Part shown: in pieces, positions 23,500 to 35,512 of the stretch
Numbering within the stretch: the stretch's first letter is position 1
Layout: every line of letters starts with the position of its first letter
Assembly: GCF_017562075.2 (NCBI RefSeq)
Contig: NC_054085.1
Location: 26,588,185-26,652,184 of the forward strand
Source of the DNA: Anopheles merus
Lineage: Eukaryota > Arthropoda > Insecta > Diptera > Culicidae
Direction: 5' to 3'
Length of the DNA stretch: 64,000 nucleotides
The notes under the pieces: generated by a model
Seen by the model: the letters and a program-made list of their open reading frames with translations, nothing else
Told to the model about the DNA's origin: nothing
Database searches by the model: none
Made by a program: the position numbers and the translations under genes

Positions 23500-25062
23500 T
23501 TTTCTTCCAAAATCCTAACCAGCCTCTGCCAGTTTAAAATCGCTTATCCGCTGAAGCCTTTATATGCAACTCGTATGAAAATGTTATACGTTAAATTGTT
23601 AGCTGACGGCCAGTAACTTAAACAAACACTTAAATTCCATATTCATCGAGATGCGCTAGCTACCCCCATCACACATTCACACCGACCCAGCATGCACTCC
23701 CAGCAAAGTGATTCCCATTAGCACAAGACGAATCAACGTTTTGCTTTCCTGGAAACGTTTTGTATAATATGTAAAGTGACAGCAAACTTTACACTTCCCA
23801 CATCCCAACGACCGTGCATAATTGCCTAAGAGGCAAGAACGTGGGCATTGATTTAAATTTAGAACGAAATCGGAGATGGAGTTGCTGCCAAGCGTTGACC
23901 ATACATGCTGCCCGAGCAATTGATATGCCATCATCACGTCACCAAACTCATGCACTTTTCCATGGCAATCGACCGATTTTGAATCAGCGCTCTCCACCCT
24001 CCTAGCAACCCTTCGGCAGTGGACAAGAGTTGTGTGCTAATGGCTGTCTTGTTCGATTTCATCATTCAGTTTTTCGATTTTTCCCCCATTCACACAAAGT
24101 AATACAACCGTGCCGGACACAGGTTGATCTTCCTTCTTGCGCTTTTTCCCTCCATCACCCGTGTCTTGCCCCTGAGTGTGAAATCTTGCACACAACCAAG
24201 GTGAAAGAATCGTTGCAAAACGTCACCATGGAATGAAACCATACAGTGTCTGCCTTTACTTTTGTACCTTTATCTCGATTTTACCAAGAATTGGTTGACA
24301 CTCACACATACATCGGTACGATCGGAATTTGCCTCTGAAACCGATCGAGCTACCATGCAAATGAAATGCAGTTTGTGTCACCTACCAGGACACCAACTGA
24401 GGCATCCCTCCGTACGGTACATTCGCACCGGCGGACAGCGATGGACGCTCACCAGCCGGGGGCGAATGTTTTATTCAGTCGAACAATGTGAAATTCATAA
24501 TCCCTCCCCGGTGAAGAAGGAAACCGAACCATCCCATCCCGTTGAACGGTTCTACTGGTACTACAAGACAGGTGCATCACAGCCCCGCGCCCGCAGTGGT
24601 TCGGGTCGTTGAGTTCGTTTGGCTGAATATTCATAAGAACGATTGCAATTGTAGCAATGGTAGGGAGTTGCAGTTGCTGGTTGCTGGTGGTTTCGATTTT
24701 TTTTATTTTGTTTTTAAAGGGATTTGTGAACGTGCATAAGAACGAGCTAAGCAGAGCGGTACGAGACGCGGCTTGTGACTCCGAAGACAGATCCGATTTG
24801 ATGTTGTCAGGTCAATTTATGACCTCAAAATCGTCGTGCCTGTTTTGGTTATTTTTACTCGTCGTTGCCAGGATGGCTTTATTAAGACGATTGACGGAGT
24901 GGAAAACATAGAAAACTACCCCGTTAGGGCATCTACTGAATGCTAATGATCAGTGGTACTCGAGGGAATACCAATACCGATACAACAAAACACCACAAAC
25001 ATGGGCTTTAAACAGCAACTTAATTTCTCATATCCATTATAAGCTGCATTAGGAATGAAATC
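23500..25062. other. Non-coding stretch, no gene recognised
   Basis: A plus-strand frame at 24262-24612 (116 codons) includes a CxxC pair (CSLC) but no zinc-finger spacing I recognise and no splice signals. Nothing else can be supported. Confidence 0.45.
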
Positions 25063-25079
25063 AGCCCGAAAGTATGCAA
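25063..25079 (-). promoter_or_regulatory. Su(Hw)-like insulator motif, site 6
   Basis: On the minus strand reads TTGCATACTTTCGGGCT. TTGCATACTTT is the exact core, and GGGC replaces AGGC, a variant also accepted by Drosophila Su(Hw) as I recall. It is the first of three matches within 240 bp. Confidence 0.6.
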
Positions 25080-25217
25080 TGTTTTATGTTAAAAATCTAT
25101 AATTTAATTCATATTTAGGTAAATATACGGTCAAAGATAGGCGTTTAATAAAAAAAAATTATGTGTAGTCAAATAATATAAAACGTGACGCAATTGTTAG
25201 CTCAAGTTTTACATCGA

Positions 25218-25234
25218 CGCCTAAAAGTATACTT
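25218..25234 (-). promoter_or_regulatory. Su(Hw)-like insulator motif, site 7
   Basis: On the minus strand reads AAGTATACTTTTAGGCG; the TTTTAGGCG half is perfect and GTATAC replaces GCATAC. Confidence 0.45.
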
Positions 25235-25287
25235 GCAAATGCTAAAACACGTGGTACTGGGCTTAAAAAGGTGCTATAAAAAGATCC

Positions 25288-25299
25288 TATTGCATACCC
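25288..25299 (+). promoter_or_regulatory. Su(Hw) core-only match, site 8
   Basis: TATTGCATACCC satisfies the classical 12-base core YRYTGCATAYYY exactly but is not followed by the GGCG block. It is weaker than the others and supported mainly by clustering with sites 6 and 7. Confidence 0.35.
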
Positions 25300-26860
25300 G
25301 TATATCATGCTTGATTGCAACCATTAACCACACCGCCCGTTCGCATCGGTTTCGATGGTTGATTTAAAAAAGCGTAAAATCAATTTCATGCACATTTCCC
25401 CACGATTGCTATTACCCACCATTCATTCATAACTCCCGTATCCCGCAGCAACCGGGATACGCAAATCACTAAATTTCCCTACGCAGCGTACATTCACATA
25501 CATACACTGCGGCGAGTGTGTGTGTGTGTTTTTCCCCTTGTGGCTTGCGTATTGAGGTGTGAAATTGATGTATCCTGGTGGGCATTATATGTTTCATCAC
25601 CTTTTAGCCGAAAAAAAACGTATACATACACCTAGGGCTAAGCAAACCAAATTCAACGCACAGGTGTGTTTGTGTGTGTGCCACATTCAGGCCGGTGGTT
25701 AAATCGCTTTTCACACGATATTAGTTAATCATCCGCTTCGGGTCGCAACCTCTAGCGGCGCTGCACAAGTATGTCAGCTTATTTTTGCGCCAAATTTGCC
25801 CACTTTTTCCACTCCGTGTGGTTTGTGTGGAATTAATTTTGCCAACCCTCCGGACTTGCTACTGCCCTCCCTTCATTCCTGGGACAGCCTGCTGTACCGG
25901 TAATCAAATTTATGCTAATCTTGGGCCCCCTCCCAGTTTTGCTAGGTGAATCCGGTGCTTGTGATTTTGGGGGTGTTCCGTTAAAGCCTTGCTCGTTTTT
26001 TCTCTGTCTTTCCTCGCATACACTGAAAGGACACCACGTGCAACTCATCCTAAGAAAATTGAAGGAAGGATTTATGTAGACTTTAAGAAATGAAGGAAAT
26101 TATGTAAATCCTATCCCAATGGATTGATTCATCGAATTTCGGATGATTACATTAAGCGCAGCACAACGTCACCGCTTTCTTGCCCCCCCCCCCCCCCCCC
26201 CCAGACCGGCAATTTGTTGATTTGTTCTTTCTTCTAGGGTAGAAAGGGTAGAAAGTGGGAGTGAATCGTAAAAGCCGGAAACACGGTTTAATTATGCAAC
26301 GCTAGAGGGAAAAGTTACCCGGGTTCTGGCGGAAGAAGGGACACTCTTCGGGTTGATTCGGTTGGTTTTTGTCGCGGATTGACAGCGAGTGACTGGCTAG
26401 ATAAATAAGCTTTTCATTTTTTTTTTCTTTCTGCTCGGTGCAAAATTCATTTACTGTCAAACAGAAATGAGGCGGCGCCGGGGGAAACAGCGGCTGCTGG
26501 CCGGTCAAAAAGTCGTAAAACGGAGAAGGTTTTTGTGTGAACCACGTAATGGTGGAACTATTATGTTTTGGGCAGGCAAAAGTCAAAGCCATAAAAATGA
26601 AGCTCCTAAAGCGGCACGGTTGGAGCGGTAAAGGTCACTAGCTTGTGTTTGGGTTGTTAGAAAGTTAGAAAAATTTTCACTATTTTTTCAGTTACATGAA
26701 GTTAAACAGAGACTGGCGAACAAAAGTAAAAACATTTCGAAATGTTTATAAACGTTTTCCTATGCTATTGAAACTATTTTCATTTTTCCACTCATTGCAT
26801 ATCACACAGATCATGCACACAATAAAGAACACACTGTTCAAACTCAAACTAAAAGCTCAA
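25300..26860. other. Non-coding stretch, no gene recognised
   Basis: Contains GT runs near 25516-25530 and 25665-25680 and the C20 tract at 26183-26202. No gene or mobile element is recognised. Confidence 0.5.
26183..26202 (+). repeat. Poly-C tract (20 C)
   Basis: Uninterrupted run of 20 C. Such runs are unstable and often mis-sized in assemblies. On the minus strand it could form a G-quadruplex. Confidence 0.85.
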
Positions 26861-26877
26861 TCGCATACCTTAAGGCG
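26861..26877 (+). promoter_or_regulatory. Su(Hw)-like insulator motif, site 9
   Basis: Reads TCGCATACCTTAAGGCG, nearly identical to site 4. It starts 51 bp before site 10 in the same orientation, giving a tandem pair. Confidence 0.55.
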
Positions 26878-26911
26878 TATTTCATTTAATAGCATAAACT
26901 TGTCGCACATC

Positions 26912-26928
26912 TTGCATACTTTTAGGCG
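26912..26928 (+). promoter_or_regulatory. Su(Hw)-like insulator motif, site 10 (consensus copy)
   Basis: Reads TTGCATACTTTTAGGCG, the window consensus and the best match to the Drosophila Su(Hw) motif. It is in tandem with site 9, inside an AT-rich block at about 26.65-27.1 kb. Confidence 0.65.
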
Positions 26929-28414
26929 AAAGTAATTGCTTCTGTTTCATGAGGGATTCCTGATTACGTCAACATTGTATTCAATTATGTCATCTTGTTC
27001 GCATATCATTTCAAATAATCAATATTATTTTTTTACCTTTTCCATCCTCCGTTCCTTTTAAATGTAATCATAATCGTAATGTTTTTCCCAACTCAATGAT
27101 TTCGCTTCAAAATATCACAAAGCTACACGTTGGCAAGTAAAGCACTTGACGTTCTTCGCTGAGTAGTGCTTAACCCAATTGAAGATTCATTCTTCGACCG
27201 GAGTTCAAAGAGCATGACTTTAAGTACGCGCTTTGCCTCACCAGTCAGCTTTCGACTGCTGACGAAAAAGGGCATTTGTGTGGTTCGAAGTCGAAATGTT
27301 TATGATTCGCTTCGATACGTTCCGGTAGCGGTTCCATCCTCTCACATCGCACACTGTGTCCGTGGTTCATCTTAAAGCATCTGGGTCATTTTTCGCATTT
27401 TCTTAGCAATACACACGCTCCACTATCGCTCGTAAAGATGGTTTACTGCGGATGGGAAAACTTTTACAGTTGCTGCATACTGTGCCCGGGCAAAGGAAAA
27501 TAAAGTGTCGAAAGAAAGGAAAGATTCATTGCACTCATTTCGATGGGCGGGAGTCGACGGTACTGTGACCACGCCATGTCGCCATGCATGGGTATGCGAG
27601 TTCTTCATTCTTTATCTCGTTAGCGTGGCTGTTTTGCTTTCCGTTTTTCAGCTTGGCTTTCAGCGTCTCGCATCTTACTCACTGTTTGTTGAGCATCAAA
27701 ATTCTTACGACAGTCTTAGCCGCAGTCCGCCAAAGGGATGCTTTTGCTCCGCCGCACATAAGCTAATGCTCGCATCCATTACCTTGGCCGGGCGTCATTA
27801 GCCCGAAGCGGGGGTTGAAAGTTGGTACACCCGAACGCGATGCGAAACGATCCTGTGTGGGGAGAGGGAGTGGAACATTTGAGAGCCAAGTTAAGGATGA
27901 AAAATATCCTCAGCATGCGGCACACGCATGTCAAATGTGAAAGTGTGCGGCACGACCGTGAGCGTGCGCGCGTTCGATGCCGGCAGTACTGATCCTTTAA
28001 ATAAATCACTCCGCACGCGTTAGAAACGCACACGGTACTGAAAATTCGGTAACTATGTTTGTTGCAAACAAATCAAATCATTCTGCACCGTTTGGTAGCG
28101 AGTGCGTGATGCAGTGCTGGCTGTCATTGGTTGGTCGTGGATTGTCGCAGCAAGAGGAAGCGAAGCGTAGGTGATGGTATAGAAGAGGCAAAGCAATATT
28201 TTTGTGTTTTTTACTGCTCACAGCTGCACCATATCATCATGATCGATTGTGGGAAATATGATCAGTGGAAGCTTAAAAATTTAATGCTATTTAAAGCAGG
28301 TTTTATACAGCGCTGTAGCCAGCTGATGAGTGATTGCTTTGGTGTTTGATTAATCTTCAGAACCATACGTAACGTGCATTAAAATTGTACACACCATGAA
28401 ATTTATATGATTAT
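26929..28414. other. Non-coding stretch, no gene recognised
   Basis: AT-rich to 27.1 kb, then GC-moderate. Small overlapping frames only; nothing identifiable. Confidence 0.5.
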
Positions 28415-28429
28415 AACGTTTCTAAGATT
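28415..28429 (+). repeat. 15-bp target-site duplication, left copy
   Basis: AACGTTTCTAAGATT, repeated exactly at 28470-28484, bordering the truncated LINE tail. Confidence 0.8.
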
Positions 28430-28469
28430 TTAAGCAATACGGCAAAGCCGTCCCTACTGAATAAAAAAA
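28430..28469 (+). mobile_element. Severely 5'-truncated non-LTR retrotransposon tail (40 bp)
   Basis: Between two exact 15-bp copies of AACGTTTCTAAGATT lies a 40-bp insert that contains the hairpin ACGGCAAAGCCGT and ends ATAAAAAAA. A variable-length target duplication plus a poly(A) end is diagnostic of target-primed reverse transcription, so this is a dead-on-arrival LINE copy holding only the extreme 3' end. The layout (TACGGC..GCCGT hairpin, then AATAAAA tail) resembles the 3' end of the full-length element at 36.1 kb, but the sequence differs, so it comes from a related family. Confidence 0.75.
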
Positions 28470-28484
28470 AACGTTTCTAAGATT
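28470..28484 (+). repeat. 15-bp target-site duplication, right copy
   Basis: Exact copy of 28415-28429. Confidence 0.8.
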
Positions 28485-31400
28485 GATTTTCAATAATGTT
28501 TTAAAGCATTTTTGTAAAAAAATAAGGACGAAAAGTATTTTTTGTTATTTTTTTATAAAGGTTTTAGGCCTTTTGCCTGAGCTACGAGACAAAAGTGATG
28601 TATTACGTTGTGCTATTCTTGTACACCTTCAAGTATAATTTGAAGGTCACTTTAGGCCTTGCGTGAAAGTGAAAGATGAAATTTGTTTTTTTGTTGTTGC
28701 TATATTTGTTTGATTTTTTTTATCAGAATATGGCTTATTGTACACAAAAAGAAATGAGATTCAATTCCCCAGCTACTTAGGCTGTAAAATATATTAAAAT
28801 AATTTATTAAATGCATTTTCATGTGGTTCCCAGCTGACCATTATTTTATCACTGTGAACAAAATAGGGAATCACAAGGTAAAATGCGTTTAATTTATTAA
28901 TTCAATATATTTGTAGTTGTAGATGGTTGGGGAATTGCATTTCCTCTCTTTTGGTGTACGATAAGCCATATTTTGATAAATTTTATTTGATAAATATGAA
29001 ATACAGCGACAAAAAACCAAATTTTTACGTTTAATTCCTCCGGAGCAACTCAATTTAGAAAAAAAAAATCTGTTCAAATCTAAGACTGTTTGCTTAAATG
29101 AATTAGTACTGCGAGGCTTAAATCTTGAATAAATACTATTTTTTAATTAAATTTTATGTTACATTTATCTATCTACAATCAAAAAGAGCAATTTTGAGCA
29201 GTCAGGCATAACCAAACTTTAGAAATCAAAGTGCCCGGTAAGCATTAGCTGTGGAACACTTACACGAAAATAGATTTTTTTTAAAGAAATATTGTAATGA
29301 ATAAGTTTTTAAACGTGGAAGTGTTGTTGAAAGTGTTTAAAACGCCACCAACACACTTTAATTTCATTCCCAAATGTGAATCGTTGCAAAAAGGTTTCCT
29401 CTAATCTTAAAGATACCCAAATTCGTCCCAGATACAAAGACAAAGTTTAGCCAAACATCCATTGAACAGAGCAAGCAAATTCCCTCTTAGTCGTTCGTCG
29501 CTTGCCGTCAACTATGCAAAAACAAAAATCTCCAAGCATTGCTATACCCATGCAGCTGTTATTGGAAAATTATCATTTACGAACAGGTGTGCGGGCGAGC
29601 TGCAGACAAAAACTTTTCCATCTCATCTCATCCTTTTGGCACAAAACACGAGACGGCCTGCCGTTTGTCGAAACAGACCCAAGCAGTAGCAAGCACAGCA
29701 CTCATGGATTAGATGATGGACAGAACGTGGAGCGTGCTTTAACCGTGAAAGCTACCGAATTGAAGCGTTGCTTTGTGTGCCGGTAAGTGAATGCAAAACA
29801 AACAACGACACAGAAAACTTTTCCATCTTCCTATCCTGCCTCGTGAAGATGTCAAGGGCATCCATTTTTTGTGTGTTGCACAAATGGAAGGCACAAATTC
29901 GTCACCAGGCAAAGTGTCCGTGTGCCGGGAGAGTGTTATTAAAATTCAATACAATTTTCCACTTTTTCATCAACTGCACGACTGGTACGGAAATCGAACG
30001 ACTGTCTGACTGTCACGTACTGATAATCGTGTACAGTGTATGTGTGTGTGTGTGTGCGTGTATCGGTAACGGATACGACGAAAAGCAAGTTGAGAACGAC
30101 GCAATACAACATCGGGACGGGGGCGCAAAGGCCTGTCAACTTATTTACAGCTCCCCGAACGATATCGTTCCCACCCACACCTTGTCCTAAGATGAACGAT
30201 TCACGCGTGATAGGAACGTGCTATATGTGTGTAACGCTCCGAGCTTCCCTGTAGCCACTTTAGCGCCCCCTCGCAGCATGCCAAAGCGCTCTACATTCCT
30301 GAATGCATTCGGTAAAGCGCACCGGTTCGCCGCTCCTCCGCGCACAAAGCGCGTGTGCGCATAACTTTCCCGAACCCGGGCGCCCGATTGAAGTGGCAAT
30401 AGGTTCATCAAATATTCCATTCGATTTCTTTCGCTTTCGTCGCCTCGGGAATGGAGCGCCCAGCCGGGAGCGGTTCGCGGTGCGGAACGTTGAAAACACA
30501 CCGGCTGGGAGGGCACGCACCGCCAGAGACGCAGGCAGGAAAGTTTGCTCCAATTTCGCTAACGAATGAAATCGATTGCAAGAGTGCCGCGAGTGCGGGT
30601 GGTGGAGGGCAGACACATTTCTCGCCAGGATATGATAAGCGGCACGGACACGAAGTGTCGGTGGGGCTGCGGAAGGAAGCTGTGTGCGTGTATTTCATCG
30701 TGCAAGTGTTTCGGTATAAGCGAGACCGAACCTGGCCGCGCTCACCGGTGTGTATTGCGCTCCCTAACTTTATTGCCTTATCGGGAGCGACACCACTCGT
30801 CATAGCCCAGATGGTGATTTGTCCACGCAGAATGTGTGTGTGTGTGTGCGCTATTGCTAGACATTTTCCTCGCCTTCCCTCGGAAGATTCGGTAAGTGGA
30901 AAGCCAATCGATAGCGGCGGATGGTGATGTTCTCCCTCAAGCGTTGTTGCGAAACGGCTCTCTCGCACGGCAAGCGCGCCAAACTGGACGGGAAGAAAGG
31001 CTCGGGGCCTACGATTCGCATTATTATGCCAAGTTTATCTTCGCACGGTTGGTGGAATGGAGCCCAACAGCGGGGAGGGGGGGAAGGAAAGTTCAGCAAA
31101 TAAGCAAACCACCGGGAACGCATAAACATCACAAGTCGATGGGGGTGCGTTTTGCTGGAGCAACCCTGGACACAGGGACGGGATAATGATTATCAAATTA
31201 GTAGGTGACAGGTAGGACATTTTTCTTCCAGCGAATCATATCCGCTTCGGTAGCGCGTTTTGGCTGGATGGGACACCATTGCGCCGTTATTGCCGAAAGG
31301 GGACGCCCATCTAATAAGGAGGGAAGGAAGGTTTCCGGGAAGGAGGGCTCGTAAAGATGGGTAACATTATGGCGTAATCAGCACGGAGCAAAAAAGGGGA

Positions 31401-31864
31401 TGAAGCGCAACAGGAGTGGAAGGTGGACGGCATTGTTTTGTTTGTACATTATACGCCAAATCCCCAGTTCTTTTGCTTACTTTATCGGTCAGAGTGTTTG
31501 TTATGGTTTGCCGAGATTGCTTACACGCACACATACGCACAACAAATGGCATTGTTACCGTTTCTGATTTTGTTGCAATTGTGTAGTGCGAATAAGTAGG
31601 AAGACAAGAACTTTCATGCACATAGGCCTTTGTCGCTTGAAATGTTCCTAGAGCAGATTGTTGTTGTTGTTCAAGCAGCATAGCATTGACACTAAACTAA
31701 AATTAGTTTAAAAAAGGAAGAAAGGTAGTTTTAGAAATTTATCTCAGACAGTTTGAGTGACAAATTATGAGCACTTTGAACGTTCTTCTGATCCAAATAG
31801 AATGAATATTGTTTACTTTTTGGAGCTTAGTTTTTCTCTAAATATTATGTTTTATATAGGGAAA
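28485..31864. other. Non-coding stretch, no gene recognised
   Basis: AT-rich to about 29.4 kb, with a small perfect hairpin at 28625-28647 (ACCTTCAA...TTGAAGGT). From 30.2 to 31.2 kb GC rises and long frames open on both strands (186 codons minus, 158 plus). They overlap in several frames and show no domain, so they are not annotated as genes. Confidence 0.45.
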
Positions 31865-32252
31865 GGTAAGTAAAGACGGACACTACGGGAAAGATGTACA
31901 CTTGTCATTAACACGTGATAAAGTAATTATTGAAAAGCTTCCAGGCTAAAAATAAAACAAAATATTTGAGAAGATTTTTGGCATGATAATTGTAAAATGG
32001 AACCCTTCTGGATCTTATTTGACGGCTACTCTTATAGTTTACAGTGTAGACAGTGTTATTAAATGAATGATTTGTCGTTATTGTTAGGCTAAAACTTCGT
32101 GAAAGAAAGGCACTGAAAGCAATAAAAATTATTGTTTCCCAATGGTTTAGAAATTTGCCCCGAAGTGAGAAGGACGGACACTCTGTCGTAGGGAAAGATT
32201 TTTTTGTTAATGTTGATAGAGACTTTAAGCCATATGAACTCATTCGCCCGTT

Positions 32253-32257
32253 AAAAA
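32253..32257 (-). terminator. RNA polymerase III terminator of tRNA-Glu
   Basis: On the minus strand TTTTT begins four bases after the tRNA 3' end, the normal pol III stop. Confidence 0.8.
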
Positions 32258-32261
32258 GTGT

Positions 32262-32333
32262 TTCCCATACCGGGAATCGAACCCGGGCTTACTGGGTGAG
32301 AGCCAGTTATCCTAGCCACTAGACCATATGGGA
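32262..32333 (-). tRNA. tRNA-Glu-CTC: tRNA-Glu (anticodon CTC)
   Basis: 72 nt, all four arms intact. The acceptor stem TCCCATA pairs with TATGGGA perfectly and discriminator A follows. The anticodon stem ACTGG/CCAGT is fully paired, with loop CTCTCAC giving anticodon CTC (32298-32300). The T arm is CCGGG-TTCGATT-CCCGG. It agrees with the animal tRNA-Glu body except for the anticodon and the compensated 27-43 pair. It has no intron, and CCA is not encoded. A and B boxes are internal and a TTTTT stop follows. The gene reads GAG codons in cytoplasmic translation. It shows no sign of decay. It stands alone here, inside a possible 1-kb inverted-repeat unit. Confidence 0.95.
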
Positions 32334-32880
32334 GGCACGTAGAGCAAGATGGAGAGAGAGCAAAGTTCAATTGGTGATGCACAGATGCCATGATATATCT
32401 TGATTTAGGGTAATCGGAAGACCTATGCTATCCAGCAACTAGAGAAAGCATTAAAACTGTGCGAGAAACATACGACCGATGAAAACAGCAGCTTATACAT
32501 TGTGCCATTGCACGCACCACGCTGATGAGGTACTTCACGAAACCCAATATCTTGCCACGACTTGGACTACTTTAATCCACAAAAAGAAGAGGTATTGATA
32601 CGGCATCAATCAGGAATATACAAAGGAGTGAGTGAGACAACAGAGATGAAAAAATAATTTCGATTTGGTTAAAAATGGCCTGAAGGTCCACCTAACATGC
32701 TGGTGTTGTGGAATTCAGTAATTTCCAGTATGCCCTTGAAATCAATAGAGTCTTAAACGTTTCAACACAATTTCTGGTAAACCATGACTGTGATATAAGG
32801 TATGCACATTTTCATGGTTACCTTATTTATACATCTCTAGATTTTTTACATTTTCTTTAACGTGTCCGTCTTTATCTACC

Positions 32881-35510
32881 ATCTCCTGCATCTACTTTAA
32901 CATCTTAAAAACTAGCAAATTTAAAATAAAATTCATATTTCTTAACTGTTAAATCCATCTGTTTAAAACATGTTTATTCTTAGTTTCCTGGAACTCAATT
33001 TCCAAGAATGTTAAGCGTGCCGCCTACGACGCCCTTCATACCTTAAAACCATCATCCTTTTAAAGCCTGTTTTTGCGTCGTGTTAAACAATTCAGGCAAA
33101 ACATTGTATTCGCTATCCTACGCATATTCACCCCCACAGACATTATCGATTTTTATGCTCCCGGCCCATCCAAAATCGATAAAAATATCGCGCAAAACCA
33201 GTTGACAGCACCTTCCGTGTTCTCAGCCAGCGTTCTTTGGAAGTGAAATTTTCTCACCTTCAACCCGTCCCGTGTACAGCTCCGTGCGCCTTTATTTACG
33301 ACTCATTGCGCCCGCCTCAATAAGGATGCGCAATTCTACCGGCATCCGGTGGGTCAGCTGACCAGTTCCTGGTCCTCCCGAGACACTCCTCTGTGTAGTT
33401 GCTCAAAAGAAAAAAAAAAACATTATGAATTTCAGATTTCAAAGACCCCGTCACAGCACGTACTGCACGTAGCGGACCGTAGTCTCGACCAGTTCCAGCG
33501 CCCCTCGCAAGTAAATCGTGCGCTCAATCATGGCGAACCTTTTCCGTCCAAGGGCCGTACACGAATCGAAGCAATTTTCCTGCATTTTATTATTCATTCA
33601 GAAGGGAATACGTTGTCAGCGGCACGACAGCAACAACAGCGAAAAGTGCAAAGGCATCAGGAATCAGGCGGGTTACGAAGGCCAATGGAAGATAAAATTG
33701 GCCGAGTACTTTGGCGGGCGGCGGGCCCGAAAGCGGGAATTTGATCGTCGTTGCCTAGCATTAGTGTCCTTTTAAGGATATTTCTCTACTGGCCCACTGC
33801 CGGTTGTGCGTGAGTCACAGGAGCAGGGACCAGGATATAGCAAGGCAATTTGCATGAGGAGTCCTTTCCTGGCCATAAATCATCGCCTGCTGGCGCAACC
33901 CACAGTAGTATCCCGGTCGGGATGTCTGGCTACTTCCAGCGGGGTACGTTAAAGGCACGCAAAAATCCCCCCCCTCCCCTTTCAGTGCAGGCTCTTTACC
34001 TTTACCGGGCGATGTTTATCGTACAGCGGAAAACGGGCTTCCTTCGCACATACTTACGCCAGTCGCAGCTTGCTTCACTGCGGTTCAGTCCCGTTCGAAT
34101 TTATGCCTTTTTAGATTCCTAAACAATACGGCACTCAAGAAACGGGATGGAAGGACGGGAAGGGTCAAAGTGAAGTCGGAAAGGGAGTTGTAATACTGGT
34201 TTGGTTCCCTGCAGCCCACAATCTACCACCATCAACGTCAAATTGCGTTTGATGGCGCACTAAAACACTCCTTTCGCACTTCTGCGAAAAAAGGGTCACC
34301 AGCGGAGCCGGAAAGGCTTTCTTCATATTTTTGCTTCCCCCTTTCCACAGTCATAGCGCTTTTTTGTGGTTGTTGTTGTAGCTGTCTGCCCCTTGCCCGA
34401 AAAAGGAAAACGATCCAACTTTAAGCGATAGCTCTTGCTCCACCAGCGGCGGGAAAAAGGGATGCAATTTTGTGGCGAATAATGACCGCCAAGATCGTTT
34501 CCGAGCCTGTACTGCCGGGCGAAAGTCCTCCCCGAACAATCCTTTTTCTTTCCCAGCGCACGGCTGCAGCCTTCCGCAAATGGCCGTCAAAGATGACGAT
34601 CGGGTTCGGGGTTTGTTTTATTGTGCATTTCGATGGCGTCCTTCGTGGAAAGCCCTTCAGTGTGCCCTATCCCCCTCCATAAGCGTTCGTAAAGCACTTT
34701 TGTGGCCGGGGATGGTTCTACTATAAAGCTGTCAGCTTTCCACTGGCAGCAATGGGCTTGCGGTACGCGGTACTTTATGCCGTGTGCCTAAATTGTGGCG
34801 AAATGAGTCAATTTGGCTGCACTTTACGCGGTTGTTGTTATTGCGCCGGGATTATGCAGTGGGAATGTTGTAGGCTGTTTGATCTAGCCGCGCCCGTCAA
34901 ATTTCCCGGAAGGAAAAGCAATAGGCCGTTGGCGCGGTGTTGTTGGTGGTAAGGAAATATATTGTATATAGGAATAAAAGCGGACGTAAAAAGCTTGCTT
35001 GCGTCATAATTTCTGCACTTTTGCTCTTGCGACGAATGGTGCAGGAATTTCAGTTTTGATGAGGTAATAAAAGCTTGTAGTTTAAGAAAGGCTTTGTGAA
35101 CAACGTAAACGAATGTAAATGTGGCTACATTTAGATTGTTCGTCAAATATCTGCAATAGCAGGAAAAGCTGTAAGGATATGCTATTTATTTTTATTAAAT
35201 CATGGCATGATAAACTGCTAAAATGAACCAATTTATGGTATAATCCGTTACGTTTCGATGACATAAGCATTGCATTTATTGTAAAAAGTAATTAAATAAA
35301 ATTGAAAAATGTGTTTCCGCGTCTCAAATTCAGCAAAAAAAATCAGAAATGATAAAATGCATTGAAATGGTGTATTTGAATCAATAAACATACAAGCTTA
35401 CCCATTTTAACTATGACATTCACAACTTCAAGCAGAAAAATATTGATTTATTCGTTAATGACTTTAACTTTTTTAAGAAATGAAAATTTCATTACAAAAA
35501 AAAATTACAT
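32881..35510. other. Non-coding stretch, no gene recognised
   Basis: Contains a pair of CGAT-rich sequences at 33144-33190 (ATCGATTTTTAT and ATCGATAAAAATATCG, near DRE/BEAF-type TATCGATA motifs) before a GC-moderate segment that could hold a promoter. Several overlapping frames at 33.35-34.7 kb have no recognisable domain. AT-rich from 34.95 kb. Confidence 0.45.
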
Positions 35511-35512
35511 TA

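Larger units (their letters stand above)
31865..32880. mobile_element. Possible inverted-repeat element (about 1 kb) enclosing tRNA-Glu
   Basis: GGTAAGTAAAGACGGACAC at 31865-31883 is matched on the opposite strand by GGTAGATAAAGACGGACAC at 32862-32880 (17 of 19 identical). A third related piece, GGACGGACACT followed by TAGGGAAAGAT, occurs directly repeated at about 32171-32205. No flanking duplication is evident and no transposase frame is present. It could be a non-autonomous DNA transposon that captured, or inserted around, a tRNA gene, or just a local duplication. Confidence 0.35.

Noticed and set aside
24361..24420. CSLCHLPGHQLRHP in a plus-strand frame as a zinc knuckle
   Set aside because: Spacing is not CCHC, no other gag features or mobile-element context.
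28625..28647. Perfect ACCTTCAA...TTGAAGGT hairpin as a microRNA candidate
   Set aside because: The stem is only 8 bp with a short loop and no extended pairing in the flanks.
30187..31186. Long frames on both strands (186 codons minus, 158 codons plus)
   Set aside because: Mutually overlapping frames without recognisable motifs; GC-rich composition explains the lack of stops.
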